Notes: generated by a model from the sequence alone, not told the origin. A stretch of 64,000 nt of DNA from Pseudoprevotella muciniphila (GCF_003265305.2 NZ_CP033459.1:682001-746000); one strand, 5' to 3'. Positions 46,250 through 56,241 are shown, counted from the first letter of the stretch. Program-made: numbers and translations.

Positions 46250-47358
46250 TGTTCTGTAATTATTCCGTTCGCTACGTTGAAAAGTTTGTAGTCGGTTTTT
46301 GAACTTGAAGCGAGGAGTGCATCGATGTGCTCGCGGTTGGTGTCGCTGATGAAGATTTGCCCGAAAGCATTGTTGCCCGACACATAATCAACTATCTTCG
46401 CCACCCTGTCTGCATCGAGTTTGTCGAAGATGTCGTCGAGCAGCAGTATGGGTTGCCTTTTGTCGCCCTTGTCTCTGAGGTAGAGGTATTGCGCGAGTTT
46501 CATGGAGAGGAAGTACGTTTTCTGCTGTCCTTGCGATGCTTCGCGCTTTATGGGGAAGTCGTTGACAAAGAGTTCGAGGTCGTCCTTGTGCGGTCCGTGC
46601 AAGGTATAGCCTACGATTCTTTCCTTTTGCCGTCCTTCTTTCAGTAGCGGTTTGAGCGGTCCCCTTTCGGCATGCGACTTGAGACTTATGTTTACCGTTT
46701 CCTTGCCGTCGGCAGAAAGCGCGTTATAGAGTTCCTGGAAAATAGGTACAAAAGTTTCCGCAAAGGCTTTCCTTTCGGCATAAATGGTTTCGGCATCTTT
46801 GCTCATCATGTCCTCGAGCACTTCCACTATGCTCCAGTCGGGTTCTTCGTCGGCTCTGAGGATGGCATTCCGCTGCTTGAGCATTCTGTCGTAGTGCATT
46901 GCCGCCGCGAGGTATGCGGGCGAATACTGCGCTATGACCTGGTTCATGAATCGCCTTCTCTCTTCGCTGCCGCCAGTGATGAGCAGCGAATCGATTGGTG
47001 AAATCATCACGAGAGGTATCTTGCCTACATGTTCGGCGATGCGTTTATACTCTTTTCCATTGATCTTCAGATGCTTGCGTTGTCCCCTTTTCATGCCGCA
47101 GGTTACACGCCCTGCCGTGCCGTTGTCGTCGAGGAAATCCGCTTGCAGCATCGCGAAGTCGGCATCATGCCTGATATTCAGGCTGTCGGTGGTTCCTCCG
47201 GTGGCACTTTTACAGAAACTCATATAATACACTGCGTCGAGGAGGTTCGTTTTGCCCTGTCCGTTCTTTCCGACAAAGCAATTTATGTTTTGCGAGAAGG
47301 CGAGGTCAGCCTCCTCAATGTTTTTGTAGTTTATTATTGATATGTTTTGTAGTAGCAT
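46246..47358 (-). CDS. recF: DNA replication and repair protein RecF
   Basis: RecF is an SMC-like ATPase that helps load RecA at single-strand gaps. Walker A is FVGKNGQGKTN (about 28-38), the signature region is REASQGQQKTYFLSMKLA and Walker B is ILLLDDIFDKLD near residue 300. Length 370 is normal. It is the first gene of a minus-strand set with the DciA-like gene, which it overlaps. Confidence 0.97.
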   Translation of the reverse strand: MLLQNISIINYKNIEEADLAFSQNINCFVGKNGQGKTNLLDAVYYMSFCKSATGGTTDSLNIRHDADFAMLQADFLDDNGTAGRVTCGMKRGQRKHLKINGKEYKRIAEHVGKIPLVMISPIDSLLITGGSEERRRFMNQVIAQYSPAYLAAAMHYDRMLKQRNAILRADEEPDWSIVEVLEDMMSKDAETIYAERKAFAETFVPIFQELYNALSADGKETVNISLKSHAERGPLKPLLKEGRQKERIVGYTLHGPHKDDLELFVNDFPIKREASQGQQKTYFLSMKLAQYLYLRDKGDKRQPILLLDDIFDKLDADRVAKIVDYVSGNNAFGQIFISDTNREHIDALLASSSKTDYKLFNVANGIITEQ

Positions 47359-47449
47359 GGTGTTTTTTAGGAAATTTTAGGAGAATCCAAGATATTCCGG
47401 GTCTTATGTTCTTTTTATTATTCCATTATTTATTGACTGGTTTGAGGTT

Positions 47450-47457
47450 CAAAATTA
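47450..47457 (-). promoter_or_regulatory. -7 box of recF
   Basis: CAAAATTA on the plus strand gives TAATTTTG on the minus strand, 92 bp upstream of the recF ATG. No -33 box at the expected distance. Confidence 0.45.
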
Positions 47458-47531
47458 CGTTTTTCAATCGAGAAGAGTAATGAAAAAATAAAAAAAAGGA
47501 TATTTCCTTTTATCAATTCATTGGAAAGTGG

Positions 47532-47539
47532 TATTTTTG
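47532..47539 (+). promoter_or_regulatory. -7 box of the TPR membrane protein gene
   Basis: TATTTTTG matches TAnnTTTG, with a predicted start near 47546, which lies after the upstream limit of the longer open frame and so favours the ATG at 47585. Confidence 0.55.
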
Positions 47540-47584
47540 CGTGCAATTTTCACAAACAGCAAAAAAGAAATACAAAAAATAGTT

Positions 47585-48412
47585 ATGGCTAACAAAAACA
47601 AGGCTGTAAAGCCTTCTGCTCGAGTTGAACAAAACGACACTCTTGCAACGACAACAGCATTCTTCACGAAGTATAAGAAACTGATTATTGGCATCCTTGC
47701 TGCCCTCGTGGTGGTTGTGGGCGGTTGGTTGGCATTCAAGTACCTCTACCTTGCTCCTCAGGAGGACAAGGCTCAGAGTTACCTTTCACAGGGCATCCAG
47801 TATGTTCTTCAGGGCGATCAACTGATGCAGCAGGTTGCTCAGGGTGAAGAACAAATGGCCAACGACACCACAGGTGCCGACAGCACAGTGAAGAAGCAGG
47901 TGGCAGACATGAAGAAGCAAGCCACAGACATGTACAACAAAGCACTCAAGGGCGAAGCCAAGTTTCCTGGCTACATCAAGGTTGCAAACAACTATTCCAT
48001 GACAGATGCTTCCAACCTTGCGAAGGGTCAGGTGGGCATCATCTACCACAAGATGGGCAACTACAAGGAAGCCATCAAGTGGCTTGAGGACTTCACTCCT
48101 CAGAGCGACAAGACTATTTCGCCTGCCATAGTGGCTGCTTTGGGTCATGCTTACGCCGGCAACAATCAGGTGGACAAGGCTGTAGAAACGCTCAAGAAGG
48201 CAGCAGAATTGGCAAATGAAGACGTGGCAAGCGCACAATATCTCGTTGACGCCGGTAAACTTCTGGAAAGCCAGAACAACAAGAAGGGTGCTCTTGAAAT
48301 CTACACTCAGGTGAAGAAAGACTATCCCAAATCAACCTACTGCCAGCCACAGAACATGAACGGCACCTTTACGGAGCCCATCATCGATGGTCTGATTGAG
48401 TTGGTAAAATAA
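47585..48412 (+). CDS. Membrane-anchored TPR protein
   Basis: A 275-residue protein with a cytoplasmic N-terminus of about 35 residues and one membrane span (LIIGILAALVVVVGGWLAF). A periplasmic part follows with tetratricopeptide helices, for example GQVGIIYHKMGNYKEAIKWLEDF and AALGHAYAGNNQVDKAVETLKKA. The layout recalls YfgM-like periplasmic TPR proteins that assist secretion, but the similarity is general. I use the ATG at 47585, as the promoter box lies upstream of it and inside the longer frame. It precedes ribH by 86 bp. Confidence 0.85.
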   Translation: MANKNKAVKPSARVEQNDTLATTTAFFTKYKKLIIGILAALVVVVGGWLAFKYLYLAPQEDKAQSYLSQGIQYVLQGDQLMQQVAQGEEQMANDTTGADSTVKKQVADMKKQATDMYNKALKGEAKFPGYIKVANNYSMTDASNLAKGQVGIIYHKMGNYKEAIKWLEDFTPQSDKTISPAIVAALGHAYAGNNQVDKAVETLKKAAELANEDVASAQYLVDAGKLLESQNNKKGALEIYTQVKKDYPKSTYCQPQNMNGTFTEPIIDGLIELVK

Positions 48413-48498
48413 TAAGGAAAACAATATAGAAAGTGAAAGACTGGTTGGTTCGCGCCAAACTGTTTTTCACTTTTTTTATTAAATAACTTTTGGAGATT

Positions 48499-48999
48499 AT
48501 GTCAGCAAAGGACTTCAAATTTACAGCAAATCAGGTAAATACCATTCCCGATGCTTCAGAAATGCAATTTGGCATCGTGGTTAGCGAGTGGAATAACGAC
48601 ATCACGGACAACCTCTTGGAGAATGCCGTTAACACACTGAAAAGATATGGTGCCAAGGAGGAGAACATCCTCGTGAAGCATGTACCGGGCTCTTTCGAAC
48701 TGGTATATGGCGCTGCATGCATGAAGGATAGTACTATGGCGGATGCCATTATCGCCATAGGTTGTGTCATTCGGGGCGACACCCCCCACTTCGACTATAT
48801 CTGCTCGGGAGTTACTCAAGGGTTGGCAGAGTTGAACACAGAGTCGGACGTGCCGGTGATTTATGGTGTTCTGACCGTCAACGACCACCAACAGGCTCTT
48901 GACCGCTGCGGAGGTTCGGCAGGAAACAAGGGCGAAGAATTTGCGCTCACTGCAATAAAAATGGTGGATTTTGTTTGGAGTTTGGAAAATTTGGAGTAA
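48499..48999 (+). CDS. ribH: 6,7-dimethyl-8-ribityllumazine synthase
   Basis: RibH makes the direct precursor of riboflavin and forms icosahedral or pentameric cages. The family blocks are [24 protein letters not shown], the loop [15 protein letters not shown] with the catalytic histidine, and [19 protein letters not shown]. Length is 166 from the ATG at 48499. No other rib genes are near. The tRNA-Tyr gene follows 17 bp after the stop. Confidence 0.97.
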   Translation: MSAKDFKFTANQVNTIPDASEMQFGIVVSEWNNDITDNLLENAVNTLKRYGAKEENILVKHVPGSFELVYGAACMKDSTMADAIIAIGCVIRGDTPHFDYICSGVTQGLAELNTESDVPVIYGVLTVNDHQQALDRCGGSAGNKGEEFALTAIKMVDFVWSLENLE

Positions 49000-49016
49000 T
49001 TTTGCAGTCGCAATAA

Positions 49017-49099
49017 GGGCAAATACCAGAGTGGACAAATGGGGCAGACTGTAAATCTGCTGGCTTTCGCCTTCGGTGGTTCGAATCCATCTTTGCCCA
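49017..49099 (+). tRNA. tRNA-Tyr (GTA)
   Basis: The acceptor arms GGGCAAA (49017-49023) and TTTGCCC (49092-49098) pair completely. The anticodon stem GCAGA/TCTGC encloses CTGTAAA with anticodon GTA. A long variable arm and a TTCGAAT T-loop are present, as in class II tRNA-Tyr. The CCA end is not encoded. It lies directly behind ribH. Confidence 0.93.
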
Positions 49100-49100
49100 C

Positions 49101-49133
49101 AAAAAAGAACGTCAGGCTTTGACGTTCTTTTTT
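49101..49133. terminator. Terminator after tRNA-Tyr
   Basis: AAAAAAGAACGTCA pairs with TGACGTTCTTTTTT. The symmetric A and T runs let it serve the tRNA gene and the converging esterase gene. Confidence 0.9.
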
Positions 49134-49182
49134 GGTATAATATCTACACTTGGACTTTCTGTCCTTTTTTGCATAAGAGTGT

Positions 49183-50292
49183 TCACTCCCAATTCATAAT
49201 ATTTCTCAGGAAGGGAACGAGTTCTTTTGCCATTTGCTGGTGCTGTCGGGCTGACGGGTGTTTGTACTGTCCGTATCCGAGGGAGCCGTCTGCAGGTGTG
49301 AAATCGAGGCGATAGATTTCGTTGTCGCCACGTTGGTTTGCCCATTCTATTGCACGCTTTTGTGCGGTTTTCATGTCGGCGAGGCGCTGCCCTACTCTCA
49401 TCGTTCCTGTAAGGAGGACGATTTTTGCATTTGGGTAGTTGCCTCGTATGGTCTTGAGGAAATTGTCGTAGCCTTTAGCGAGGAGATCAACAGAATATGA
49501 GGGATTGGAGGTGTCGTTCGTTCCGAGGTTTATGCAAACCACGTCGGGGGTGAAGCGACTGAAGTCCCATCTGTCTCCACCAAGTTGGAAGTGAGTGTAT
49601 GGGTAATATGCGGGTAATACATCTTTGTCGCCAGCGGGTTTCCCGCCGCTATTTCGATATACACCAATGCCTGAACGCGCCACGACGAAGCATTGCGCAT
49701 TGAGTTCTCGGCATGCTATGGCTTCATAGGAATAGTACTGGTTTTCGTTGGCAAATGATGATTTCGGATTTCCCGGTTCGGGATATTCTATACCGAGCGA
49801 GCAGGTGATGCTGTTGCCGATGAATTCTATCTTACGTTCCGGCAGTTGTGGCAGTTGTTCTGCGAGTCGTCCTTCTCTTTCGAGCAGTAAGCCGTAGAAC
49901 ACAGGTTTCAGCGTCAAGCCTTCCACGACGTAGGTCAGTGTCAGTCTATGCTGTCCTTTGTCGAGATTTTTCGCGACGAGTGTTTCAGCCAGATTCAGTC
50001 CGGTGCCACTGCCCTCTCCCACTTTAATCTTATAGGGCTCGCGGTCATCGATTTCCACCATAAAGTCGCCACACTTCGCCTTTGTCCTTATGCTGACCGT
50101 GGACGTTCCTTCTACTACTGCATGTATCTGCACTCCGGGATATGACCATGTGTATGCACTTGGATTTGCTGTACATACGCGCCCCACATATACGAGTTTG
50201 TCGTTATCGGGCGTGATTAGGGTTTGTGCCTTGCAGAACGACGCTAAGGAAAAAAGCATCGCCAGAATTGCTATTCTTGAAATTTTTGCCAT
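49183..50292 (-). CDS. Secreted SGNH esterase, CE2-like
   Basis: A 369-residue secreted esterase. After the signal peptide (to about FCKAQ) comes a beta-sandwich domain of about 120 residues. An SGNH hydrolase domain follows with the nucleophile S161 in FIGNSITCSLG, the oxyanion block INLGTNDTSNP, and the catalytic His345 in KHPSARQHQQMA. The two-domain layout and the GNS variant of GDS fit carbohydrate esterase family 2, acting on acetylated sugars. The gene is third in an operon with an MBOAT acyltransferase and another SGNH protein, so it may trim or transfer acetyl groups on the same glycan. Confidence 0.87.
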   Translation of the reverse strand: MAKISRIAILAMLFSLASFCKAQTLITPDNDKLVYVGRVCTANPSAYTWSYPGVQIHAVVEGTSTVSIRTKAKCGDFMVEIDDREPYKIKVGEGSGTGLNLAETLVAKNLDKGQHRLTLTYVVEGLTLKPVFYGLLLEREGRLAEQLPQLPERKIEFIGNSITCSLGIEYPEPGNPKSSFANENQYYSYEAIACRELNAQCFVVARSGIGVYRNSGGKPAGDKDVLPAYYPYTHFQLGGDRWDFSRFTPDVVCINLGTNDTSNPSYSVDLLAKGYDNFLKTIRGNYPNAKIVLLTGTMRVGQRLADMKTAQKRAIEWANQRGDNEIYRLDFTPADGSLGYGQYKHPSARQHQQMAKELVPFLRNIMNWE

Positions 50293-50326
50293 AATTATCA
50301 GATTTATCTTTATTGTTCTAAGTTTT

Positions 50327-51856
50327 TCAGAATTCAGCGTACAGGAGCGGTGCCACGCTGCCTTGCTGAAGTTGCAGCATGATTTGTACGATGATGAGGA
50401 AGAGAATCGACTTGACGGGCCATGGCATGAGGATAAATCTTGCTGCCAGCCTGTCCATAGTTTTTCTCCTTACCGCGAATAGTAGGAACGACAATACAAT
50501 CAGGATGAAGCAGAGTGTTCTTTTCTCTACGAACGGCGGGAGGTATGCCCAGTCGAAATCTGTAAAAATCTTTGTGAAGACTGCGGAAGCATCTTGCAGG
50601 TTCGCGGCTCTGAAGAACACCCATGCCACCATGACATAGAGCATGGTGATGGTCCATGCAGTAAACTTTGTCCAAACATTCTTGGGCAATTTGTCGAGTC
50701 CATGTTTCTTGCAGAATTTATGAACTACGAGTCCTAATCCGTGGAGCGCTCCCCAGATGACGAACATCCACGAAGCACCATGCCACACGCCTGCGAGGAG
50801 CATAGTCAGGAAGCAGTTGAGATAGGTCCGCGCATTGCCCTTTCTGTTTCCGCCGAGTGGGATGTAGAAATAGTCTCTGAACCATGTGGAGAGCGATATG
50901 TGCCATCTGCGCCAGAATTCGGTGAGGTTGAGCGACTGATAAGGCATATTGAAGTTGTCCCTGAGTCTTATGCCGAGTACTGCCGCAATGCCTATGCTCA
51001 GGTCGCTGTATCCACTGAAGTCGAAATAGATTTGTACGGTATATCCGAGCACAGCCATCATGTTTTCAAATCCTGAATATGTGGCAGGCATATCGAACAC
51101 AAGGTTGTTGTATGTGGCGAGATAGTCTGCCACTACACCTTTCTTAATCAGTCCGAGGATAATCAGGAAGATGCCATAACAGGCCGTCGTTTCGCTGATG
51201 CGCGTGGTCCGTTTCAGTTGTGGGAAGAGTGTGCCGGCACGGGTGATGGGTCCTGCAAGCAACAGCGGGAAGAACGAGAGATAAAAGAGATAACTGAGGA
51301 AAGAAACCCGTTCCGTGAATTTTCCGCGATAGACATCCACTGCATAACTGATGCCCTGGAAGGTATAGAAACTGATGCCTATGGGCAGTGCTATGTCGAG
51401 CGGATTGAAATTGGTCTGTACAAGTTGCGCGAAATTTACTAAAAGGAAATTTGCGTACTTGAAATAGAGCAGTGGCAGGAGGTTGAGTATGACATTTAGC
51501 GCGAGAAGCCATTTTTTTGCGTTCCTACTTTCTATGGTTTCCATCCAACGGGTGACTGTCCATGTGGCGAGAGCCGTAACTGGTAAAAGCACCATTACCC
51601 AGCCGTTTGCCTTCCAGAAGAAGAAGAGGCTGAAGGCTATGACGTATGCTAACCGCCAGTTTTGGGTTTTCGCCCAGAAAGGAGTAATGTCAGTGGTTTG
51701 CCCTTCACGCAGACTCTTCTGCAACGACTTCGCCTCGCGCCAGTAGATGAATGCATAAACGATGAGGAATAGCACGAACATCAGCCAGAACTGTACGGTG
51801 CAGAACTGTACGATTTCGTTTGGTGTTGTCAGAAAATGGATAAGACTTTGTAACAT
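50327..51856 (-). CDS. MBOAT O-acyltransferase (AlgI-like)
   Basis: A 509-residue inner-membrane protein with about ten or eleven hydrophobic segments. It belongs to the membrane-bound O-acyltransferase family: a conserved GISFYTFQGISYAVDVYRG block, FRRxxIS-like WHISLSTWFRDYFYIPLGGNR, and the catalytic histidine in GVWHGASWMF. Relatives such as AlgI pass acetyl groups across the membrane to exopolysaccharide or peptidoglycan modification enzymes. It lies 22 bp behind an SGNH protein gene and 34 bp before the CE2-like esterase, a typical O-acetylation arrangement. Confidence 0.93.
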   Translation of the reverse strand: MLQSLIHFLTTPNEIVQFCTVQFWLMFVLFLIVYAFIYWREAKSLQKSLREGQTTDITPFWAKTQNWRLAYVIAFSLFFFWKANGWVMVLLPVTALATWTVTRWMETIESRNAKKWLLALNVILNLLPLLYFKYANFLLVNFAQLVQTNFNPLDIALPIGISFYTFQGISYAVDVYRGKFTERVSFLSYLFYLSFFPLLLAGPITRAGTLFPQLKRTTRISETTACYGIFLIILGLIKKGVVADYLATYNNLVFDMPATYSGFENMMAVLGYTVQIYFDFSGYSDLSIGIAAVLGIRLRDNFNMPYQSLNLTEFWRRWHISLSTWFRDYFYIPLGGNRKGNARTYLNCFLTMLLAGVWHGASWMFVIWGALHGLGLVVHKFCKKHGLDKLPKNVWTKFTAWTITMLYVMVAWVFFRAANLQDASAVFTKIFTDFDWAYLPPFVEKRTLCFILIVLSFLLFAVRRKTMDRLAARFILMPWPVKSILFLIIVQIMLQLQQGSVAPLLYAEF

Positions 51857-51878
51857 CTTCTATTTTGGAATAATACTT

Positions 51879-52652
51879 TCAACTCTTTGGCGGAGAGAGG
51901 TGTGTCACAGCACCAGGCTTATATTCTTTCTCGGGTTTCTCCATTCGTATGGGATAGGCGCATTGCGGGCTTGCCAACCATTTTGTGAGCGTATCCACCC
52001 ACATAATGCCGCCTTTTACCGTCGGGTGTGCTCCATCAGAGATTCTCGGCAGCACAAGTTCCCTGCTGTCGAAGAAACGACTCGCTCCTACGTTTTTAAG
52101 AATCAGGTCAGTGATACCCTTGTCTTTCTTCCAGTTTGGTGGACTTACCCATATAAATGGCAGGTTCTGACGATTCATCTTGTCGATGATGGTCTTGATG
52201 TCCTTGTCGCGTTCATCGAGGTCGCGGCGGAAGAGTTCGTTTGAGCAGAGGCAAATCATGAGATAGTCCGGCTTGTAGAGATTGATGAAATGCTCCAGGG
52301 TGTCAGTCTTTGCCCAATGCCTGGAACCGGAACTGTACCACACTGCAGAGAAGAGCGTATCTCCATTCTGTGAACAATAGTTACTGAAATGCTTGCGAAG
52401 CACTCCTACCATAGAATCTCCAAAGAGCAGGATGCGCTTTTTAGTGGTATCCACTTGGAAAACATCTGCGGTATCAGCAGGTGTTGATGCCACCATAGAG
52501 TCTTCCATCAAGACGGTCTCTTCGTCATCGAAGAGTTTTACCTTTTGTATCTTTTCGCCAAAGAACTCCACATCGTCGGGCATCGCCATGAAGGCGATGA
52601 ATGCAGCGATGGGTAGCGCAAGTGTGAGTATTACTTTCAGATAGGGTTTCAT
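51879..52652 (-). CDS. Membrane-anchored SGNH-fold protein
   Basis: A 257-residue protein with an N-terminal membrane segment (VILTLALPIAAFIAFMAM) and an outer domain of the SGNH fold: ILLFGDSMVG with the nucleophile serine at about 80, ICLCSNELF, and SDGAHPTVKGG with the catalytic Asp/His. This layout fits the periplasmic partners of MBOAT proteins, comparable to AlgX/AlgJ or the DUF459 group, which attach the acetyl group to the glycan. The gene starts right after the terminator of the rplT operon, so how it is transcribed is unclear. Confidence 0.8.
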   Translation of the reverse strand: MKPYLKVILTLALPIAAFIAFMAMPDDVEFFGEKIQKVKLFDDEETVLMEDSMVASTPADTADVFQVDTTKKRILLFGDSMVGVLRKHFSNYCSQNGDTLFSAVWYSSGSRHWAKTDTLEHFINLYKPDYLMICLCSNELFRRDLDERDKDIKTIIDKMNRQNLPFIWVSPPNWKKDKGITDLILKNVGASRFFDSRELVLPRISDGAHPTVKGGIMWVDTLTKWLASPQCAYPIRMEKPEKEYKPGAVTHLSPPKS

Positions 52653-52660
52653 TCAAATAG

Positions 52661-52700
52661 AAAAAAGGGGCACAACCATGATAAACAAGGCCATGTCCCT
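52661..52700 (-). terminator. Terminator-like hairpin after the rplT operon
   Basis: On the minus strand GGGACA pairs with TGTGCCC with one bulged base, followed by CTTTTTT. It is weak in its loop and ends only 8 bp before the start codon of the next gene. Confidence 0.5.
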
Positions 52701-52778
52701 ATCTTTATGTAAATCTTATAGGGATGTTATAAGTTTATCCCTTTTTTTATCCTCTGCATCGCAGAGTCGTTATTATTT

Positions 52779-53126
52779 TTATTTTTTTACTTTGTCAATG
52801 ATGGCCTTGAAAGCCGCAGGGTTGTTTACAGCGAGGTCTGCGAGGACTTTACGGCTGATTTCCACTCCTGCTTTGTGGAGGGCACCCATGAGTTGTGAAT
52901 ATGACATACCTTCGAGGCGTGCAGCCGCATTGATACGCTGTATCCACAGTGCACGGAAATTGCGCTTTTTATTTCTACGATCGCGGTATGCATAAGTGAG
53001 ACCTTTTTCCCATGTGTTTTTAGCAACGGTCCAAACATTCTTACGTGCGCCATAATAACCGCGCGTGAGTTTCAGAATTCTTTTTCTTTTTGCTCTTGAA
53101 GCAACGTGATTTACTGATCTTGGCAT
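52779..53126 (-). CDS. rplT: 50S ribosomal protein L20
   Basis: L20 is essential for early assembly of the large subunit. The 115-residue protein starts [19 protein letters not shown] and includes the [14 protein letters not shown] and [19 protein letters not shown] blocks. It is last in thrS-infC-rpmI-rplT. In many bacteria L20 represses this operon by binding its mRNA. Confidence 0.98.
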   Translation of the reverse strand: MPRSVNHVASRAKRKRILKLTRGYYGARKNVWTVAKNTWEKGLTYAYRDRRNKKRNFRALWIQRINAAARLEGMSYSQLMGALHKAGVEISRKVLADLAVNNPAAFKAIIDKVKK

Positions 53127-53255
53127 AATTTTGTTTTTTACGAATGTCAGCGCCGGCGGTTCGTTTTTTTACCGGACTTTCTGGCTGTGCATTCAGATTA
53201 AAAGTTTGTTTTGATTAAAATCCAGTTCTCTTTTTACAGTCTTTTCCCGTTTGGA

Positions 53256-53453
53256 TTAACGCAGGCAAAGGAGTTCGCGTACCTGACGCTTGTTCGTTGA
53301 GTCAACGAGGTCTGCGTGGTCTAGGTTACGTTTTTGCTTCTTTGTCTTCTTTGTCAGGATGTGACTGTGGTAAGCGTGTTGTCTTTTAATCTTACCTGTT
53401 CCTGTGAGCGTGAAACGTTTCTTTGCTCCGGAATTTGTTTTAACTTTTGGCAT
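53256..53453 (-). CDS. rpmI: 50S ribosomal protein L35
   Basis: A 65-residue basic protein starting [20 protein letters not shown] and containing the [20 protein letters not shown] block. Normal in length. It lies between infC and rplT, the conserved order. The 129-bp gap to rplT is longer than usual but no clear hairpin stands out. Confidence 0.97.
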   Translation of the reverse strand: MPKVKTNSGAKKRFTLTGTGKIKRQHAYHSHILTKKTKKQKRNLDHADLVDSTNKRQVRELLCLR

Positions 53454-53535
53454 TTTCTTTTTATTTATTAATTGTTATTATTACAGGCGGTTGCGTGAGA
53501 TACCGGACGCAACGCGCGCATTTCTATTTATTCAG

Positions 53536-54177
53536 TCAGAAGTCTTCGCCTTCAACTTTAGGTCCGGTGTATTCCTTTTTGGCCTTCTGTTTTGGAGCCG
53601 CCTTGGCTACTCTTTCTTCGACAGGTCTCTGCACTAGCGCATCTTTCTTTGCCTGAATTTTCTTTGGCGAGATGAAGATGGTCATGCGTTTGCCTTCGAG
53701 TTTAGGCATTTGCTCCACCTTTCCGTATTCTTCGAGGTCGTTGGCAAAACGCAGTAGCAGCACTTCTCCTTGTTCCTTGAAGAGGATGCTCCTTCCGCGG
53801 AAGAATACGTACGCTTTTACTTTGTCGCCTTCGGAGAGGAATCCTTTTGCATGCTTGAGTTTGAAGTTGTAGTCGTGGTCGTCGGTTTGCGGTCCGAATC
53901 TGATTTCCTTGACATCCACCTTGACCTGCTTTGCCTTCATTTCCTTCTGACGCTTTTTTTGCTGATAGAGGAACTTCGAATAGTCGATGATGCGACATAC
54001 GGGTGGGTCGGCATTAGGTGAGATTTCCACGAGGTCGAGGCCTTTCTGCTCTGCGAGTTGTATAGCCTGCTCTGTTGTCATCACTGTTGATGCTATGTCG
54101 TCACCTACGATTCGCACTTCGCGTGCTCTGATTTGCCCGTTGACGTTGTAGCGTAACTTCGTTTTGTCGTTCTTCAT
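53536..54177 (-). CDS. infC: Translation initiation factor IF-3
   Basis: IF-3 keeps ribosomal subunits apart and checks the initiator codon. The N-terminal domain has [12 protein letters not shown] and [23 protein letters not shown] split by helices. The linker and C-terminal domain carry [20 protein letters not shown] and [15 protein letters not shown]. The C-terminus extends for about 35 residues beyond the usual end, rich in Lys and Ala. It has its own promoter within the end of thrS. The ATG at 54177 is used. Confidence 0.97.
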   Translation of the reverse strand: MKNDKTKLRYNVNGQIRAREVRIVGDDIASTVMTTEQAIQLAEQKGLDLVEISPNADPPVCRIIDYSKFLYQQKKRQKEMKAKQVKVDVKEIRFGPQTDDHDYNFKLKHAKGFLSEGDKVKAYVFFRGRSILFKEQGEVLLLRFANDLEEYGKVEQMPKLEGKRMTIFISPKKIQAKKDALVQRPVEERVAKAAPKQKAKKEYTGPKVEGEDF

Positions 54178-54238
54178 TCTCTGTGTCGTAGAATTGCTTT
54201 TTTGCGTGCAGAATTATTTTTGAATTTATTTGCGGCTG

Positions 54239-54269
54239 CAAAATTAGTAGTTTTTTGTCATTTCCGCAA
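54239..54269 (-). promoter_or_regulatory. Internal promoter of infC-rpmI-rplT
   Basis: On the minus strand TTG, 20 bp, TAATTTTG. The -7 box overlaps the thrS stop codon (plus-strand 54239-54246). It gives a leader of about 55 nt for infC. Confidence 0.65.
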
Positions 54270-56187
54270 CCAAATCGTTGATTTTCTTGGCAAAATCTTC
54301 CACTTTCATGCTTCCCTGGTCTCCTTCGCCTTGTTTTCTGACAGAAATGGTATTGTTTTCCACTTCTTTTTCGCCGACGATGAGCAGGTATGGTATGTGT
54401 TTGATTTCGTTGTCGCGGATTTTTCGTCCTATTTTTTCGCTTCTGTCATCAACGGCTGCACGAACGCCGAGGTCTTCGAGTTGCCGGCGCACTTGCTGTG
54501 CATAGTCGTTGAATTTGTCGGAGATGGGCAGTACGACAGCCTGGTCGGGCATGAGCCAGAGCGGGAACTTGCCTGCGGTGTGCTCAATGAGTACAGCCAC
54601 GAAGCGCTCCATAGAACCGAAAGGTGCACGGTGTATCATAACGGGACGATGCTTCTGGTTGTCCGTTCCTGTATATTCGAGTTGGAAGCGCTCTGGGAGG
54701 TTGTAGTCCACCTGTATGGTACCAAGTTGCCAACGGCGTCCGAGTGCGTCCTTGACCATGAAGTCGAGTTTTGGTCCGTAGAATGCGGCTTCTCCGTATT
54801 CTATTTTTGCAGGCAGTCCTTTTTCTTCGCAAGCCTCGATGATGGCACGTTCTGCCTTTTCCCAGTTTTCGTCCGTTCCGATGTATTTCTCGCGGTTCTC
54901 ACGGTCGCGGAGTGAGATTTGCGCCTCATAGTTCTGGAAGTTGAGTGCCCGGAAGATAATCATGATGATATCCATCACACGAAGGAACTCGCCCTTCACC
55001 TGTTCGGGGCGGCAGAAGATGTGTGCGTCGTCCTGCGTAAATCCGCGCACACGGGTCAGTCCGTGGAGTTCGCCGCTCTGCTCGTAGCGATATACCGTGC
55101 CGAACTCAGCGAGGCGCAGTGGCAGGTCCTTGTACGAACGTGGTTTCGAGGCATAGATGGCGCAGTGGTGGGGGCAGTTCATCGGTTTGAGCATGTACTC
55201 CTCCCCTTCTTCGGGTGTATGTATAGGCTGGAACGAATCCTTGCCATACTTGGCATAGTGTCCGCTGGTAACGTAGAGGTTCTTCGAGCCGATATGTGGT
55301 GTCATGACCTGCTGATAGCCGAAGCGTTTCTGTATTTTCTTGAGGAAATCCTCGAGGAGCAGGCGCAGTGTGGTGCCTTTCGGCAGCCACATGGGGAGTC
55401 CCTTCCCTACGAGTTCGGAGAACATGAAGAGTTCCATTTCCTTACCTATCTTTCGGTGGTCGCGACGCTTGGCTTCCTCTATCATCTGCAGGTATTCGTC
55501 GAGCATTTTCTTCTTGGGGAAGGTAATGCCATAGACGCGCGTCATCTGCGGGCGCTTTTCGTCGCCACGCCAATAGGCTGACGAGCATGCGGTTACCTTG
55601 ATAGCCTTGATGGGTGCCGTTGTCATGAGGTGCGGACCACGGCAGAGGTCAGTGAAACTGCCCTGCGTGTAGGTGGTGATGGTACCGTCTTCGAGGTCGG
55701 CTATGAGTTCGTTCTTGTAGTGCTGTCCTCTCTGGTCGAAGAACTTGATGGCGTCAGTCTTTGAGATATCCTCCCTGACGAGTGCTTCCTTCTTCTGCTG
55801 GAGTTCCTGCATCTTCTTCTCTATTTTTGGGAAGTCCTCCTCCTTGATGGTTACACCTTCGGGGGGCATCACGTCGTAGTAGAAGCCGTTTTCGATGGCG
55901 GGTCCTATGCCGAACTGTGTGCCTGGCCAGAGTTCCTGCATGGCTTCTGCCATGAGGTGCGAGCTGGTGTGCCAGAAGGCGTGCTTTCCTTCGGGGTCAT
56001 CCCATTTGTAGAGGTTGATTGTAGCGTCCTCATTGATGGGGCGGTTGAGTTCTCTCGTTTCGCCGTTCACACCACATGCGAGCACATCCTGTGCCAGTCT
56101 GGGCGAGATGCTCTCGGCTATCTGCAAACCGGTTACGCCGCTTTCGTATTCGCGCACGTTGCCGTCGGGGAATGTTATTTTAATCAT
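54244..56187 (-). CDS. thrS: Threonyl-tRNA synthetase
   Basis: Charges tRNA-Thr. The 647 residues show the TGS domain at 1-62, the editing domain with [12 protein letters not shown] near 73, and the class II catalytic core with [13 protein letters not shown] (zinc-binding Cys and His). The motif 2 region [26 protein letters not shown] and the motif 3 [11 protein letters not shown] follow. The C-terminal anticodon-binding domain is complete. First gene of the infC operon, 66 bp before infC. Confidence 0.98.
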   Translation of the reverse strand: MIKITFPDGNVREYESGVTGLQIAESISPRLAQDVLACGVNGETRELNRPINEDATINLYKWDDPEGKHAFWHTSSHLMAEAMQELWPGTQFGIGPAIENGFYYDVMPPEGVTIKEEDFPKIEKKMQELQQKKEALVREDISKTDAIKFFDQRGQHYKNELIADLEDGTITTYTQGSFTDLCRGPHLMTTAPIKAIKVTACSSAYWRGDEKRPQMTRVYGITFPKKKMLDEYLQMIEEAKRRDHRKIGKEMELFMFSELVGKGLPMWLPKGTTLRLLLEDFLKKIQKRFGYQQVMTPHIGSKNLYVTSGHYAKYGKDSFQPIHTPEEGEEYMLKPMNCPHHCAIYASKPRSYKDLPLRLAEFGTVYRYEQSGELHGLTRVRGFTQDDAHIFCRPEQVKGEFLRVMDIIMIIFRALNFQNYEAQISLRDRENREKYIGTDENWEKAERAIIEACEEKGLPAKIEYGEAAFYGPKLDFMVKDALGRRWQLGTIQVDYNLPERFQLEYTGTDNQKHRPVMIHRAPFGSMERFVAVLIEHTAGKFPLWLMPDQAVVLPISDKFNDYAQQVRRQLEDLGVRAAVDDRSEKIGRKIRDNEIKHIPYLLIVGEKEVENNTISVRKQGEGDQGSMKVEDFAKKINDLVAEMTKNY

Positions 56188-56241
56188 AATGTATTATTTA
56201 TTCTGTTTTATGTTGTCTATCTATTTTTTCAAAATATCTCG

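Noticed and set aside
52718-52748. AGGGAT/ATCCCT hairpin followed by T run as terminator
   Set aside because: The T run is on the plus strand, but all neighbouring genes are on the minus strand, so it would have nothing to terminate.
54202-54915. Open frame of 237 codons antisense to thrS
   Set aside because: thrS is certain on the other strand; the antisense translation is rich in Phe, Val and Cys with no domain.
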